Source: an uncultured Christensenella sp. (lineage in GTDB: Bacteria > Bacillota > Clostridia > Christensenellales > UBA3700). Taken from it: a DNA stretch of 60,057 bases. Within the stretch, counting starts at the first letter, position 1; every line of letters begins with the position of its first letter. The DNA lies in assembly GCA_910577845.1 (NCBI GenBank), contig CAJTNA010000008.1:1-60057 (forward strand), in the 5' to 3' direction. Below are positions 26,135-34,865 of the stretch, piece after piece. A model generated the notes under the pieces. That model was not told the DNA's origin. It ran no database searches and saw nothing but the letters and a program-made list of their open reading frames with translations. The position numbers and the translations under genes are program-made.

Positions 26135-27085
26135 TTATTTTTTCTTACTAAAAGCCTCTTTTGCTTTATCTATAATATCTTGTTCCGTTAAGTGCATTAC
26201 CTCTGCAAGATAAGCTTCTTTACCAACTTCACCATATCTGTCACCAATACCAACTCTTGACATAGGAATTAGTACATTGTTTTCTAATAGTAGGGAAGCC
26301 ACTTCTGAACCTAAACCACCAATCAAATGATGGTTTTCGCAAGTTACTACAGCACCAGTTTCACGACAAGCTTTTAAAATAGTATCAGAGTCAAGTGGTT
26401 TATAAGTATGCAAAGCTATAACCTTTGCATCAATGCCTTCAGCCTTAAGTCTCATTGCAGCGGTCACTGCACGATGCACCATAATACCACAAGCAATAAT
26501 TGTGATATCACTTCCGTCAACAATAACATTCGCTTTAAATAAGTCAATTTTAGAGTTGCTAGAGTAAATAGCAGGTGTCTTTTTCCTTTGTAATCTAATA
26601 TACATAGGCTTATCGCACTTAAGTATTTGAGGGAATAATTTATCTAAGCATACACAATCGCAAGGCTCAACAACAACCATATCAGGAACTTGTGTCATCA
26701 ATGCAACGTCCTCAAAACTCATATGTGTACCACCATTAACTTGTGCCATAATACCAGGGTCAGTACCTACAATTTTAACATTTTGTTTTGTGTAGCCAAC
26801 GCTTACTGCGATTTGGTCGTAACATCTTCTTGTAGCAAAAGGGCTGAAAGAAGAGCAGAATGGAACTTTACCACAGCTTGCAAGACCAGCCGCCACACCA
26901 ATCATATTACTTTCTGCAATACCGCAGTTGATAAAACGCCTTGGGTAAGCATCTTTAAATTTGCCAGTACCTATGCAATTCATAAGGTCAGCCTCAAGAA
27001 CAACTATTCTTCTGTCAAATTTAGAGTATTTAATCAAATTGTCAACATAAACTTGACGCATTTCTTTATTATGTAAATCGCTCAT
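26135..27085 (-). CDS. Transketolase, C-terminal subunit
   Basis: A 316-residue protein covering the pyrimidine-binding and C-terminal domains of transketolase. The ATG at 27085 (MSDLHNKEMRQ) is preferred because AGGTATTAAA precedes it and it overlaps the stop of the upstream subunit (ATGA). The TPP-activating Glu lies in the INCGIAESNMIGVAAGLA segment (about residues 51-68). The final domain starts around VIVDGSDITIIACG. With its partner it forms the two-chain transketolase found in many Bacillota and archaea, transferring C2 units in the non-oxidative pentose phosphate pathway. A 1-deoxyxylulose-type enzyme is less likely given the split. Confidence 0.92.
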   Translation of the reverse strand: MSDLHNKEMRQVYVDNLIKYSKFDRRIVVLEADLMNCIGTGKFKDAYPRRFINCGIAESNMIGVAAGLASCGKVPFCSSFSPFATRRCYDQIAVSVGYTKQNVKIVGTDPGIMAQVNGGTHMSFEDVALMTQVPDMVVVEPCDCVCLDKLFPQILKCDKPMYIRLQRKKTPAIYSSNSKIDLFKANVIVDGSDITIIACGIMVHRAVTAAMRLKAEGIDAKVIALHTYKPLDSDTILKACRETGAVVTCENHHLIGGLGSEVASLLLENNVLIPMSRVGIGDRYGEVGKEAYLAEVMHLTEQDIIDKAKEAFSKKK

Positions 27086-27903
27086 TTTAATACCTCCCCA
27101 GTGCATTCATTGGCAAGCATTTCCGCAGTAAAACTAACACTATGTGATTTGTAGTGTCCCTCACAGCATTTGACACCTTTACCTTTGATAGTGTTAAGGA
27201 CAATAGCGGTTGGCGTTCTTGCTGTACGACATTTTCTAACAACTTCAACTATTTTTTCAATGTCGTGACCATCAATAGAATATACTCTGTAACCAAACGC
27301 ACGTAGTTTAGATTCAAAAGGCTCAACCTTGCATACATCTTCAGTCAAACCATCAATTTGCATTCTGTTATTATCAATAATTACCGTAAAGTTAGATAAA
27401 TGTCTAGATGAGGCAAGCATAAGTGCTTCCCAAACTTGACCTTCTTGACTTTCACCATCGCCAACAATTGCAAAAGTGTGGTAATTTCTCTTATCCATTC
27501 TTCCAGCAATAGCCATACCTACAGCGGCAGAAATACCTTGACCTAATGAACCTGCTGTAAAATCTACACCGGTTACTTTTAACATATCTGCGTGTGATGG
27601 AAGAGTTGTGCCGTTTTGGTTTAATGTAAGCAATAAGCTTTTGTCAAAATATCCTCTTGCTGCAAGGGTAGCATATAGTCCTGGTGCAGCGTGACCTTTA
27701 GATAGCACAATCCTATCTCTGTTTGGATTTTTTGGGTCTTCTGGGTCAATGTTAGTGCTATGAAAATATAACACAGTAAGCAACTCAATTATACTTGATG
27801 AGCCACCAATATGACCAACGCCAAAATTAGCAATACACTCAATGCACATTTTACGAATTAAATCTGCTGTTTCGTATAGTTTTTCAATAGTGTTTTGTTC
27901 CAT
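27082..27903 (-). CDS. Transketolase, N-terminal (TPP-binding) subunit
   Basis: A 273-residue protein equivalent to the first domain of transketolase. The TPP pyrophosphate-binding motif GDGESQEGQVWEAL...NNRMQ (about residues 147-180) is intact, and LSKGHAAPGLYATLA and TGSLGQGIS-like (AGSLGQGISAAVG) are the usual catalytic-site signatures. Its TGA overlaps the ATG of the C-terminal subunit, ensuring equal synthesis. The pair is a natural split, not a frameshift: each half has a ribosome binding site and proper ends. A promoter about 190 bp upstream implies a long, possibly structured leader. Confidence 0.93.
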   Translation of the reverse strand: MEQNTIEKLYETADLIRKMCIECIANFGVGHIGGSSSIIELLTVLYFHSTNIDPEDPKNPNRDRIVLSKGHAAPGLYATLAARGYFDKSLLLTLNQNGTTLPSHADMLKVTGVDFTAGSLGQGISAAVGMAIAGRMDKRNYHTFAIVGDGESQEGQVWEALMLASSRHLSNFTVIIDNNRMQIDGLTEDVCKVEPFESKLRAFGYRVYSIDGHDIEKIVEVVRKCRTARTPTAIVLNTIKGKGVKCCEGHYKSHSVSFTAEMLANECTGEVLK

Positions 27904-28229
27904 TTTTAACTCCTAAAAAAATTAAAGCTATCAGAAGTAAATTTTAACTATTGCTAAAATTTTGTATTGCTAATGTAATAAACTTGATAAACAAGTACTT
28001 CTGTTGATAACTTTGATTGCTCAAAATCGTGATTTTTACACATTTCGTTACAACTTTTGGTAATGTGTTTGCAAATTGCAACTTTACTTACTTATTATAA
28101 TATAAAATAATTTTTATATCAAGTTTTTTTGATAGTATTTTATAAAAAAGATAAATTTTTTAAAAGTCAAAGAATTTGATTTTGAATAATTTGGCAAATT
28201 TACCTTATACTAAAGGAAAGGAGGGTATA
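27904..28229. other. Divergent intergenic region with a possible structured leader
   Basis: This 326-bp region contains the transketolase promoter (28094-28122) and its ~185-nt leader. Within the leader CAGAAGTA (27932-27939) can pair with TACTTCTG (27996-28003), enclosing the hairpin ACTTGATAAACAAGT (27982-27996). No known riboswitch class was recognised. Confidence 0.45.
28094..28122 (-). promoter_or_regulatory. Promoter of the split transketolase operon
   Basis: On the minus strand, TTGATA (28122-28117) and TATAAT (28099-28094) with a 17-bp spacer. It lies about 190 bp from the first start codon. Confidence 0.6.
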
Positions 28230-29153
28230 ATGGCAAAAAATAATGGTAATAAATTTATCTTTCTTTTAATAATATGTGTGTTGGCTGTGGCTATTATCCT
28301 TATTATGGGCGGTGGAAAAAGTGGTGCAACCTCAAAAGCAAAAAGCTTAGTGGGAATTACAACTAATAAAGTAGATGAAAATAATTTCCAAATGGTAAAT
28401 GTAGGTGATAAAAACTCAATTGAACTTTTATGTTTAATGTATCATAATGTCGTTGCAGACAATCAAAAACAAGGTGATTATGAAATACGTGTATCTGCTT
28501 TGGAAAGGGATTTTAAAGAATTAAAAAGAATGGGATATAAATGTGTTGATAGTAAGGAATTGCTCAATATCGTAGATAACAAAAAATACGGCAAATATGT
28601 AATGATTACTTTTGACGATGGCTTTTATGGTGTGTATAAATATTTACCTACTTTGCTTGAAAGACACAAAATGAAAGCAGTTGTTTCTGTTGTCGGTGAG
28701 TATATTGACTGGCAAGATAAGCAAAATTACAAATCAAGATGCAGTTATATGAATACTGGGGAGGTAAAGGAACTTTCCAAAAATAAACGAGTGGAAATTG
28801 CCTATCACTCATATGAATTGCATCATATCAACGGCAGACGTGGTGTAAAAATCAAAAAAGGCGAGAATGCTACTGAATATACTAAAATGTTTACTAACGA
28901 TACAAAAAAGTTGGGTGGCAAACTTAATAATTTGGGTATTAAAAGCAGTGTATATTGTTACCCTTATGGTGAGTTTTGTAAGGAAAGTGAAAAGGTATTG
29001 AAAGGACTAGACTTTAATATTACAATGACTTGTGCAGAAAAGGTGAACTATTTGTCAAGTAGACAATCTTTATTTTTAATAGGTAGGATAAATCGTTCCG
29101 CTAGCTATCAAAATTTAAATAATTTACTTTTAAAGGCTTGCAATAAGCATTAA
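28230..29153 (+). CDS. Membrane-anchored polysaccharide deacetylase
   Basis: A 307-residue carbohydrate esterase family 4 (NodB) protein. The start at 28230 is set by AAAGGAAAGGAGGG just upstream. An N-terminal anchor (about residues 9-28, IFLLIICVLAVAIILIMGG) places the catalytic domain outside. Motif 1 is TFDDG (two Asp), motif 2 is HSYELHH (metal histidines) and motif 3 is YPYGEF. The leading LMYHNVV is typical of the Bacillota branch. It likely removes acetyl groups from peptidoglycan or a surface glycan; the substrate is not determinable. It may share a message with the RluA gene 19 bp downstream. Confidence 0.9.
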   Translation: MAKNNGNKFIFLLIICVLAVAIILIMGGGKSGATSKAKSLVGITTNKVDENNFQMVNVGDKNSIELLCLMYHNVVADNQKQGDYEIRVSALERDFKELKRMGYKCVDSKELLNIVDNKKYGKYVMITFDDGFYGVYKYLPTLLERHKMKAVVSVVGEYIDWQDKQNYKSRCSYMNTGEVKELSKNKRVEIAYHSYELHHINGRRGVKIKKGENATEYTKMFTNDTKKLGGKLNNLGIKSSVYCYPYGEFCKESEKVLKGLDFNITMTCAEKVNYLSSRQSLFLIGRINRSASYQNLNNLLLKACNKH

Positions 29154-29172
29154 AATATGATATTGTAAGTAT

Positions 29173-30066
29173 GTGGAAAGAATTTTTAATTATATCGCAG
29201 ATACTGATTGTAGTATTGAAAACTTTTTAAAAAGCAAAGGCTATTCAAGTAGAATTTGCAATTTATTAAAAAAAGAATTAGGCTTGGTTATGGTTAATAG
29301 CAAGCCTGTTTTTGTAGTCGATAAAGTAAAAGTTGGGGATAAAATTCAAGTTAAATTAAAGGAAAACCCTACGAAAATCGTACCATTTGACTACAAAGTG
29401 AATATTTGCTATGAGGATGAGGATATTGCTATTATCAATAAAAGTGCGGATATCGCAGTAATTGCGACAAATGCTCATTATGGAAAAAGTCTAATGAATG
29501 CGTTGGCAAATGTGTGGGGTGATTTTGTCTTTCACCCAGTAAATAGATTGGATAAAGGCACAAGCGGATTAATGGTAGTAGCAAAAAATAGCTTGGCACA
29601 TAGTATTTTGTCAAATAGCATTGCAGAGGATAAGGATAATCAAGTAAAAAAAGTTAAAAGGGAATATCTTGCAATTGTGCATAATTACAATAATATTTTG
29701 ACGGGGGCTGGCGAGCTTGTAGCAGATATAGGCATTGTAAATGGCAATAGTCTAGTGCGTGGCGTAGTAAATGAAGGTGGCAAATATGCAAAAACATACT
29801 ATCAAGTATTACAAAGTTGTGAGCAATTTAGCTTAGTAAAATTAATACTTGCAACTGGCAGAACTCACCAAATAAGAGTGCATATGTCACATATCGGACA
29901 TCCACTTTTAGGTGATGACCTATATGGTGGTGATAAAAATCTTATATCCCGCCCCGCTCTACATAGTGCAAAAATTTCCTTTACACATCCAATAACAAAC
30001 GTCATAATAGAATATACCTCTTCAATCCCCACTGATATGCAAGAGATTGTAGATAAAATGAATTAA
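29173..30066 (+). CDS. RluA-family RNA pseudouridine synthase
   Basis: A 297-residue enzyme that converts uridine to pseudouridine in rRNA or tRNA. An N-terminal S4-like RNA-binding region (1-75) precedes the catalytic domain. The catalytic Asp127 lies in HPVNRLDKGTSGLMV, and GRTHQIRVHMSHIGHPLLGDDLYGG is the family's C-terminal signature. The start is GTG at 29173; no strong ribosome binding site is seen, so coupling to the upstream gene is plausible. Which of RluA/C/D-type targets it modifies is unknown. Confidence 0.92.
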   Translation: MERIFNYIADTDCSIENFLKSKGYSSRICNLLKKELGLVMVNSKPVFVVDKVKVGDKIQVKLKENPTKIVPFDYKVNICYEDEDIAIINKSADIAVIATNAHYGKSLMNALANVWGDFVFHPVNRLDKGTSGLMVVAKNSLAHSILSNSIAEDKDNQVKKVKREYLAIVHNYNNILTGAGELVADIGIVNGNSLVRGVVNEGGKYAKTYYQVLQSCEQFSLVKLILATGRTHQIRVHMSHIGHPLLGDDLYGGDKNLISRPALHSAKISFTHPITNVIIEYTSSIPTDMQEIVDKMN

Positions 30067-30190
30067 TTATATAAAAAGTATTTAACTTATATTAAATTTG
30101 TAATATAAAAAAATAGCAGAAAATATTAATAATTTTGCAAATTTTCAAAATCATATTTGTTTTATTTTGCAAAATAGTATTAACAAAAAT

Positions 30191-30245
30191 AATTAAATGC
30201 AACTTTTACAAAAAATTTGTTAAATTAGTTGCATTTAATTTTTAT
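30191..30245 (+). terminator. Terminator downstream of the RluA gene
   Basis: Perfect 14-bp stem, AATTAAATGCAACT (30191-30204) with AGTTGCATTTAATT (30227-30240), followed by T-rich sequence. Confidence 0.7.
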
Positions 30246-30333
30246 TTGTTGCATAATTGGAATAATATCATTGTATAATTATATATTGCAGAGTTTTTAA
30301 TAGTAACATTTTTTAATATTTTCTCATAAAAAG

Positions 30334-30383
30334 TTGACAAATTTTTGAAATAATGTTAGAATGCTAACAGTTAGCTTGCTAAC
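30334..30383 (+). promoter_or_regulatory. Promoter with two tandem palindromic operators
   Basis: TTGACA (30334-30339) and TAGAAT (30357-30362) with a 17-bp spacer. The -10 sits inside the palindrome TGTTAGAATGCTAACA (30354-30369). A second palindrome, GTTAGCTTGCTAAC (30370-30383), follows directly. The half-site TTAG/CTAA is shared. This is the expected geometry for repression by the MarR protein encoded next. Confidence 0.8.
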
Positions 30384-30406
30384 AATTTTATTTTTGCGGA
30401 GTTGCT

Positions 30407-30871
30407 ATGAGAGGATATTTTAAAGATGATATTATGGTAATATTTAATTTGATTGGACACAGAATCAATGATTCTGAAAAGTTGCGTTTAATTGGTGAGG
30501 AATTATCTCATAGGAAAGCTGCGGTAATTGGTATTGTTGATGAGTTTGGTGATAAACCAGTTTATCAAAAGGATATTGGAAGAATTTTGAGAATTAGGCG
30601 TTCAACTGCAACTAGTATGTTGCAAGATATGGAAAAGGAAGGCTTAATCATAAGACAAACTGTAGGTGATGATTTGAGGTTAAAGCAAATTGTGCTTACA
30701 GAGAAAGCTATGGATTACGCTAAAATCATAAAAGAAGAGTTTAGAATAATTGAGAATTTAATTGTAAAAGATTTTAGCGAAGAGGAAAAGGCTCAGCTTA
30801 AGAGCTTTTTTGAAAGAATAAAAAATAATTTGATTGTAGATAGGAGGCATAAATGTTCAAAGAATTGTTAA
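30407..30871 (+). CDS. MarR-family transcriptional repressor
   Basis: A 154-residue winged-helix regulator. The recognition helix and wing region is IGRILRIRRSTATSMLQDMEKEGLIIRQ...DDLRLKQIVLTEKA (about residues 63-105), flanked by dimerisation helices. It is the first gene of an operon with a heterodimeric ABC exporter: the ABC start overlaps its 3' end by 19 bp. Such repressors release DNA on binding drug-like or phenolic ligands, so export probably rises when the transported compound is present. GGAG precedes the ATG. Confidence 0.92.
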   Translation: MRGYFKDDIMVIFNLIGHRINDSEKLRLIGEELSHRKAAVIGIVDEFGDKPVYQKDIGRILRIRRSTATSMLQDMEKEGLIIRQTVGDDLRLKQIVLTEKAMDYAKIIKEEFRIIENLIVKDFSEEEKAQLKSFFERIKNNLIVDRRHKCSKNC

Positions 30872-32592
30872 AGCACGCCAAAGGCTCGCTCAAATACACA
30901 TTATTGACACCGTGTCTTGTAACAGCTGAGGTAATAGTTGAAGTAATGTTGCCGTTTGTGACACAAGCGTTAATAGACAATGGAATAAATAAAGGAAATA
31001 TGCGTTATGTAGGCATTGCAAGTGGAATACTTCTAGCTTGTGCATTGCTAGGTATGTTATTTGGTATTTTATCTGGCTGGTCTGCAACAAAAGGAAGTAC
31101 TGGTTTTGCTAAAAATTTAATGGATGATATGTATGCAAATATACAAAATTTTTCATTTAGCAATATAGATAAATTTTCCACATCAAGCTTGATAACAAGG
31201 CTTACTACAGATGTAATGAATGTAAGACAATCATATCAAATGACATCAAGACTTGCAATGAGATGTCCAATTATGTTAATTGCATCAGTGATTATGGCAT
31301 CAATGATTAGTCCAAAAGTGGCACTAATTTATCTAGGTGTTGCACCAGTGCTTGTAATTGGATTGATACTTATTATTAGATTTGCATTTCCACTATTTGA
31401 AAAGGTGTTTAAAAGCTACGATAAAATGAACAAAGTAGTGCGTGAAAATGTAAAAGGTGTAAGAGTAGTTAAATCTTTCAACTCACAAAATAAAGAGATT
31501 GACAAGTTTGAGGAAACATCTGGTGACATTTACAAAAACTACAGCAGAGCAGAAAGATTGCTTGCTTTGAACTCACCATTAATGCAAATATGTGTGTATG
31601 TATCAATTTTATTGATTTGTTGGTTCTGTGCACAAAACATAGTTGTCGGTAATTTGGAAATGGGTTCAATTGTTGCACTAATGTCATACACAATGTCAAT
31701 ACTTATTAGTTTAATGATGTTCTCAATGGTATTTGTTATGATTACTATGTCAAAAGCAAGTGCAGAGCGTATTGTCGAAGTACTAAAGGAAGAGCCAAGT
31801 ATAACAAATCCAGAAAACCCAGTTTACGAGGTTGAAAGTGGCGACATTGAATTTAAAAACGTTGGTTTCAGCTATGTAGGGGATAGTAATAAAGAGTGTA
31901 TGTCAAATATTAATCTATCTATAAAACAAGGTGAAATGGTTGGTATTTTGGGTGGTACTGGTAGCGGTAAAACTACATTGGTAAGTCTATTGCCAAGGCT
32001 GTATGACGCAACAAGTGGAGAGGTATTTGTTGGTGGACGTAATGTTAAGGAATATGACATTAAGTCTTTGCGAGATAGCGTTAGTGTGGTATTACAAAAG
32101 AATGTATTGTTCAGCGGTAGCTTGCGTGATAATATGAAATGGGGTAACCCAAATGTAACTGATGAGCAAATTGCAGAGGCGTTAGAAATTGCATCCGCTA
32201 CAGATTTTGTAAATGGGTTTAGTGACGGATATGACCACCATATTGAGCAAGGCGGTAGCAATTTATCTGGTGGACAAAAACAAAGATTATGTATTGCAAG
32301 AGCTTTGATAAAAGACCCTAAAATTTTGATACTTGACGATTCTACAAGTGCGGTTGATACTGCAACAGATAGGAAAATCAAGCTAGGTTTGAGAGAAACA
32401 AAAGCGGATACTACTAAACTTATTATTGCACAAAGAATCTCTTCTGTTCAAGATGCTGACAAGATTATCGTTATTGATAATGGTAAGATAAATGGTGTAG
32501 GCACTCACGAGGAGCTACTTGCAAATAACACAATTTATCAAGAGGTATATTCATCTCAAATGAAAGGAGGGGCAGGCAATGACGAAAACTAA
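30853..32592 (+). CDS. Heterodimeric ABC exporter, subunit with degenerate ATPase site
   Basis: A 579-residue fused membrane-ATPase protein of the ABCB/MsbA type: six-TM domain (about 1-320) then NBD. Walker A is GGTGSGKTT and the signature LSGGQKQR is canonical. The catalytic-base position after Walker B is Asp496 (LILDDSTS) instead of Glu, and the H-loop histidine is Gln527 (IAQRIS). Both changes mark the non-hydrolysing site of BmrCD/LmrCD/TM287-288-type heterodimers. A GATAGGAGG site lies inside the end of marR. The partner follows with a 14-bp overlap. Likely a multidrug or peptide/lipid exporter. Confidence 0.93.
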   Translation: MFKELLKHAKGSLKYTLLTPCLVTAEVIVEVMLPFVTQALIDNGINKGNMRYVGIASGILLACALLGMLFGILSGWSATKGSTGFAKNLMDDMYANIQNFSFSNIDKFSTSSLITRLTTDVMNVRQSYQMTSRLAMRCPIMLIASVIMASMISPKVALIYLGVAPVLVIGLILIIRFAFPLFEKVFKSYDKMNKVVRENVKGVRVVKSFNSQNKEIDKFEETSGDIYKNYSRAERLLALNSPLMQICVYVSILLICWFCAQNIVVGNLEMGSIVALMSYTMSILISLMMFSMVFVMITMSKASAERIVEVLKEEPSITNPENPVYEVESGDIEFKNVGFSYVGDSNKECMSNINLSIKQGEMVGILGGTGSGKTTLVSLLPRLYDATSGEVFVGGRNVKEYDIKSLRDSVSVVLQKNVLFSGSLRDNMKWGNPNVTDEQIAEALEIASATDFVNGFSDGYDHHIEQGGSNLSGGQKQRLCIARALIKDPKILILDDSTSAVDTATDRKIKLGLRETKADTTKLIIAQRISSVQDADKIIVIDNGKINGVGTHEELLANNTIYQEVYSSQMKGGAGNDEN

Positions 32593-34483
32593 AACCCTTC
32601 AAAAATCGGAGCTAAAAGACAAAAAAACTAAAAATAAACAACCAAATACCATAGCTTTGATAATTAAAACAATATTCAAAAAGTATAGTGCTTTATTTAT
32701 TGCTGTAATATTTGGTATTATTGTTTCGGCAGTGGCATCTGTATTTGGTACAACATTTATTAATACATTGTTAGGTCATATTGAGCCACTTATTGGACAA
32801 CAAAATCCCGATTTTACAAATGTAATTAGAGCATTGCTTACAATGGCAGGTATCTATGGTGCTGGTATGCTATGTGCGTTGCTTTACAACCAGTTTATGA
32901 TAATCATTTCCCAAAACACTATGCGTTCAATAAGAAATGATATGTTCATTAAAATGCAAAAGTTGCCAGTTAAATATTTTGATAGAAAAAATAACGGCGA
33001 TATAATGAGTTATTTTTCTAACGATACAGATACAATGATGCAATTATTGTCGCAAGGTATACCACAACTAATCAACTTAATGACAACTTTAGTTGCGGTA
33101 ATTGTTTCAATGTTTATACTAAGTCCTATTTTGGCGGTTTGTACTATCTCATATGGTGTATTAATGTTATTTGTTGCACAATTTATTGGCAAGAGGTCTG
33201 TTAAATATTTTGCAGGTCAACAAAAATCAATCAGCGAAGTAAACAGCTATGTTGAGGAAATGATTGGCGGTCAAAGAGTTGTAAAAGTATTTAACCACGA
33301 GGAAGTTTGTAAGCAAGAGTTTGCTCAGATAAATGACAAATGGCGTGACGCAAGTTTTAGAGCAGTTAAGCTAGCTTGTACAATAATGCCGATTATGAGC
33401 GGTATGGGACATTTACTATATGTGCTTATTGCCTTGATTGGTGGAGCATTGGTAATAGCAAATGTGGCAGGAACAACGTTGGCTGCGGTAGTAACATTTA
33501 TCCCGCTTACTAGGTCATTTACAATGCCTATTAACCAGTTTGCGGAACAAATCAATAACTTTGCAATGGCAACAGCTGGGTCAAGACGAATTTTCCAACT
33601 ATTAAGTGAGGAAGAAGAGGTAGACAATGGCTATGTTACACTTGTAAAAGTTCGTGAGGAAAATGGTGAGCTTGTTGAGTGTGAGAATGGTGAGTGGGCT
33701 TGGAAACACCCTCACGGAGATGGCACTCTAACGTATGCAAAACTTGAGGGTAATGTTGAGTTAGACCACGTAGACTTTGGTTATGTTGAGGATAAACTGG
33801 TTTTAAAAGACATTACAATCAATGCAAAATCTGGCGAAAAGATTGCTTTAGTAGGTTCAACTGGTGCTGGTAAAACTACAATTACAAATTTGATAAACAG
33901 ATTTTATGATATTGATGACGGAAAAATTAGATATGACGGAATCAATATAAACAAGATAAAGAAAGAGGATTTGAGGAAATCTTTGGGAATAGTTTTACAA
34001 GATGTAAACTTGTTCAGTGGTACTATTGCAGACAATATTCGTTATAGCAGACCAGATGCGACTGATGAGGAAGTTGTAAATGCTTGCAAACGTGGTGGGG
34101 CACACGAGTTTATTGAAATGTTGCCAGAAAAATACAATACAGTTATAGACGGCGATGGTTCATCACTATCACAAGGACAAAGACAGCTACTATCTATAAG
34201 CCGTGCAATACTTGCGGATACTCCGCTTATGATTTTGGACGAGGCAACAAGTAGTATTGATACACGTACTGAGTTGCTTGTACAAAAGGGTATGGATAGT
34301 TTAATGCAAGGTAGAACTTGTTTTGTAATAGCACATAGACTTTCTACTATCCAAAACTCCGACTGCATTATGGTTTTGGAACACGGCGAAATTATTGAGC
34401 GTGGCAACCACGATGAGTTAATTGCAAAAGGCGGTAGATATTACGAACTTTACAATGGTAAAAAAGCTGAAATAACAGCATAA
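32579..34483 (+). CDS. Heterodimeric ABC exporter, catalytic subunit
   Basis: A 634-residue ABCB-type half-transporter pairing with the previous gene. A cytoplasmic N-terminal extension (about 25 residues) precedes the six-TM domain; the NBD begins around residue 400 after an inserted, charged segment. Walker A is GSTGAGKTT, the catalytic Glu555 (ILDEATSS) and His586 (IAHRLST) are present, but its signature is LSQGQ, not LSGGQ. The non-canonical signature faces the partner's degenerate Walker site, giving one active and one silent ATP site. AAAGGAGGGG precedes the ATG inside the upstream gene. Confidence 0.93.
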   Translation: MTKTKTLQKSELKDKKTKNKQPNTIALIIKTIFKKYSALFIAVIFGIIVSAVASVFGTTFINTLLGHIEPLIGQQNPDFTNVIRALLTMAGIYGAGMLCALLYNQFMIIISQNTMRSIRNDMFIKMQKLPVKYFDRKNNGDIMSYFSNDTDTMMQLLSQGIPQLINLMTTLVAVIVSMFILSPILAVCTISYGVLMLFVAQFIGKRSVKYFAGQQKSISEVNSYVEEMIGGQRVVKVFNHEEVCKQEFAQINDKWRDASFRAVKLACTIMPIMSGMGHLLYVLIALIGGALVIANVAGTTLAAVVTFIPLTRSFTMPINQFAEQINNFAMATAGSRRIFQLLSEEEEVDNGYVTLVKVREENGELVECENGEWAWKHPHGDGTLTYAKLEGNVELDHVDFGYVEDKLVLKDITINAKSGEKIALVGSTGAGKTTITNLINRFYDIDDGKIRYDGININKIKKEDLRKSLGIVLQDVNLFSGTIADNIRYSRPDATDEEVVNACKRGGAHEFIEMLPEKYNTVIDGDGSSLSQGQRQLLSISRAILADTPLMILDEATSSIDTRTELLVQKGMDSLMQGRTCFVIAHRLSTIQNSDCIMVLEHGEIIERGNHDELIAKGGRYYELYNGKKAEITA

Positions 34484-34518
34484 AGTATTTAAAAATACAA
34501 TGTAATGACATAAAACAA

Positions 34519-34549
34519 CAAAAAAGGCGAGCGTTAAGCTTGCCTTTTA
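34519..34549 (+). terminator. Terminator of the marR-ABC exporter operon
   Basis: AAAAAGGCGAGC pairs with GCTTGCCTTTT (one G-T wobble) around a 5-nt loop, ending in a T run. Confidence 0.7.
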
Positions 34550-34793
34550 GTGTAAAATAATAATGTGGTGGAAGAATTTTATGTTAATAATAGTAGTTTT
34601 ATCCATTTTTATAAAGCAACTATCTTTTAATTAACTTGGATAAAGAACAATATGAGAAAATGTATTTAAAAAATTCTGTCCACTTGAAGTACACAAAGTA
34701 ATGTGTTTTAATTAAGATTGAATATTTTAATCTTATTATAAAATAATACTTGTGGCAAAAAATGTGGAAATCAAAGCAAAAATGCATAAAATA

Positions 34794-34822
34794 TTGTAAT
34801 TTTTGTAAAAGTGTAGTATAAT
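34794..34822 (+). promoter_or_regulatory. Promoter of the M29 aminopeptidase gene
   Basis: TTGTAA (34794-34799) and TATAAT (34817-34822) with a 17-bp spacer, 43 bp before the start codon. Confidence 0.6.
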
Positions 34823-34865
34823 AGGTAAAAATAATAATAAAATTAACAAACTATAGAGGTGTAAA

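Larger units (their letters stand above)
30067..30406. other. Intergenic region with terminator and MarR-regulated promoter
   Basis: A 340-bp AT-rich spacer. It holds the terminator of the upstream unit (30191-30245) and the promoter-operator of the MarR/ABC operon (30334-30383). Nothing else was recognised. Confidence 0.6.
34484..34865. other. Intergenic region after the ABC exporter operon
   Basis: A 382-bp spacer. It holds a terminator (34519-34549) and the aminopeptidase promoter (34794-34822). The sequence between is AT-rich and I see nothing else in it. Confidence 0.55.

Noticed and set aside
26135..27903. Apparent frameshift splitting transketolase into two genes
   Set aside because: Each half has its own start and ribosome binding site, they meet in an ATGA overlap, and two-subunit transketolases are common in Bacillota and archaea.
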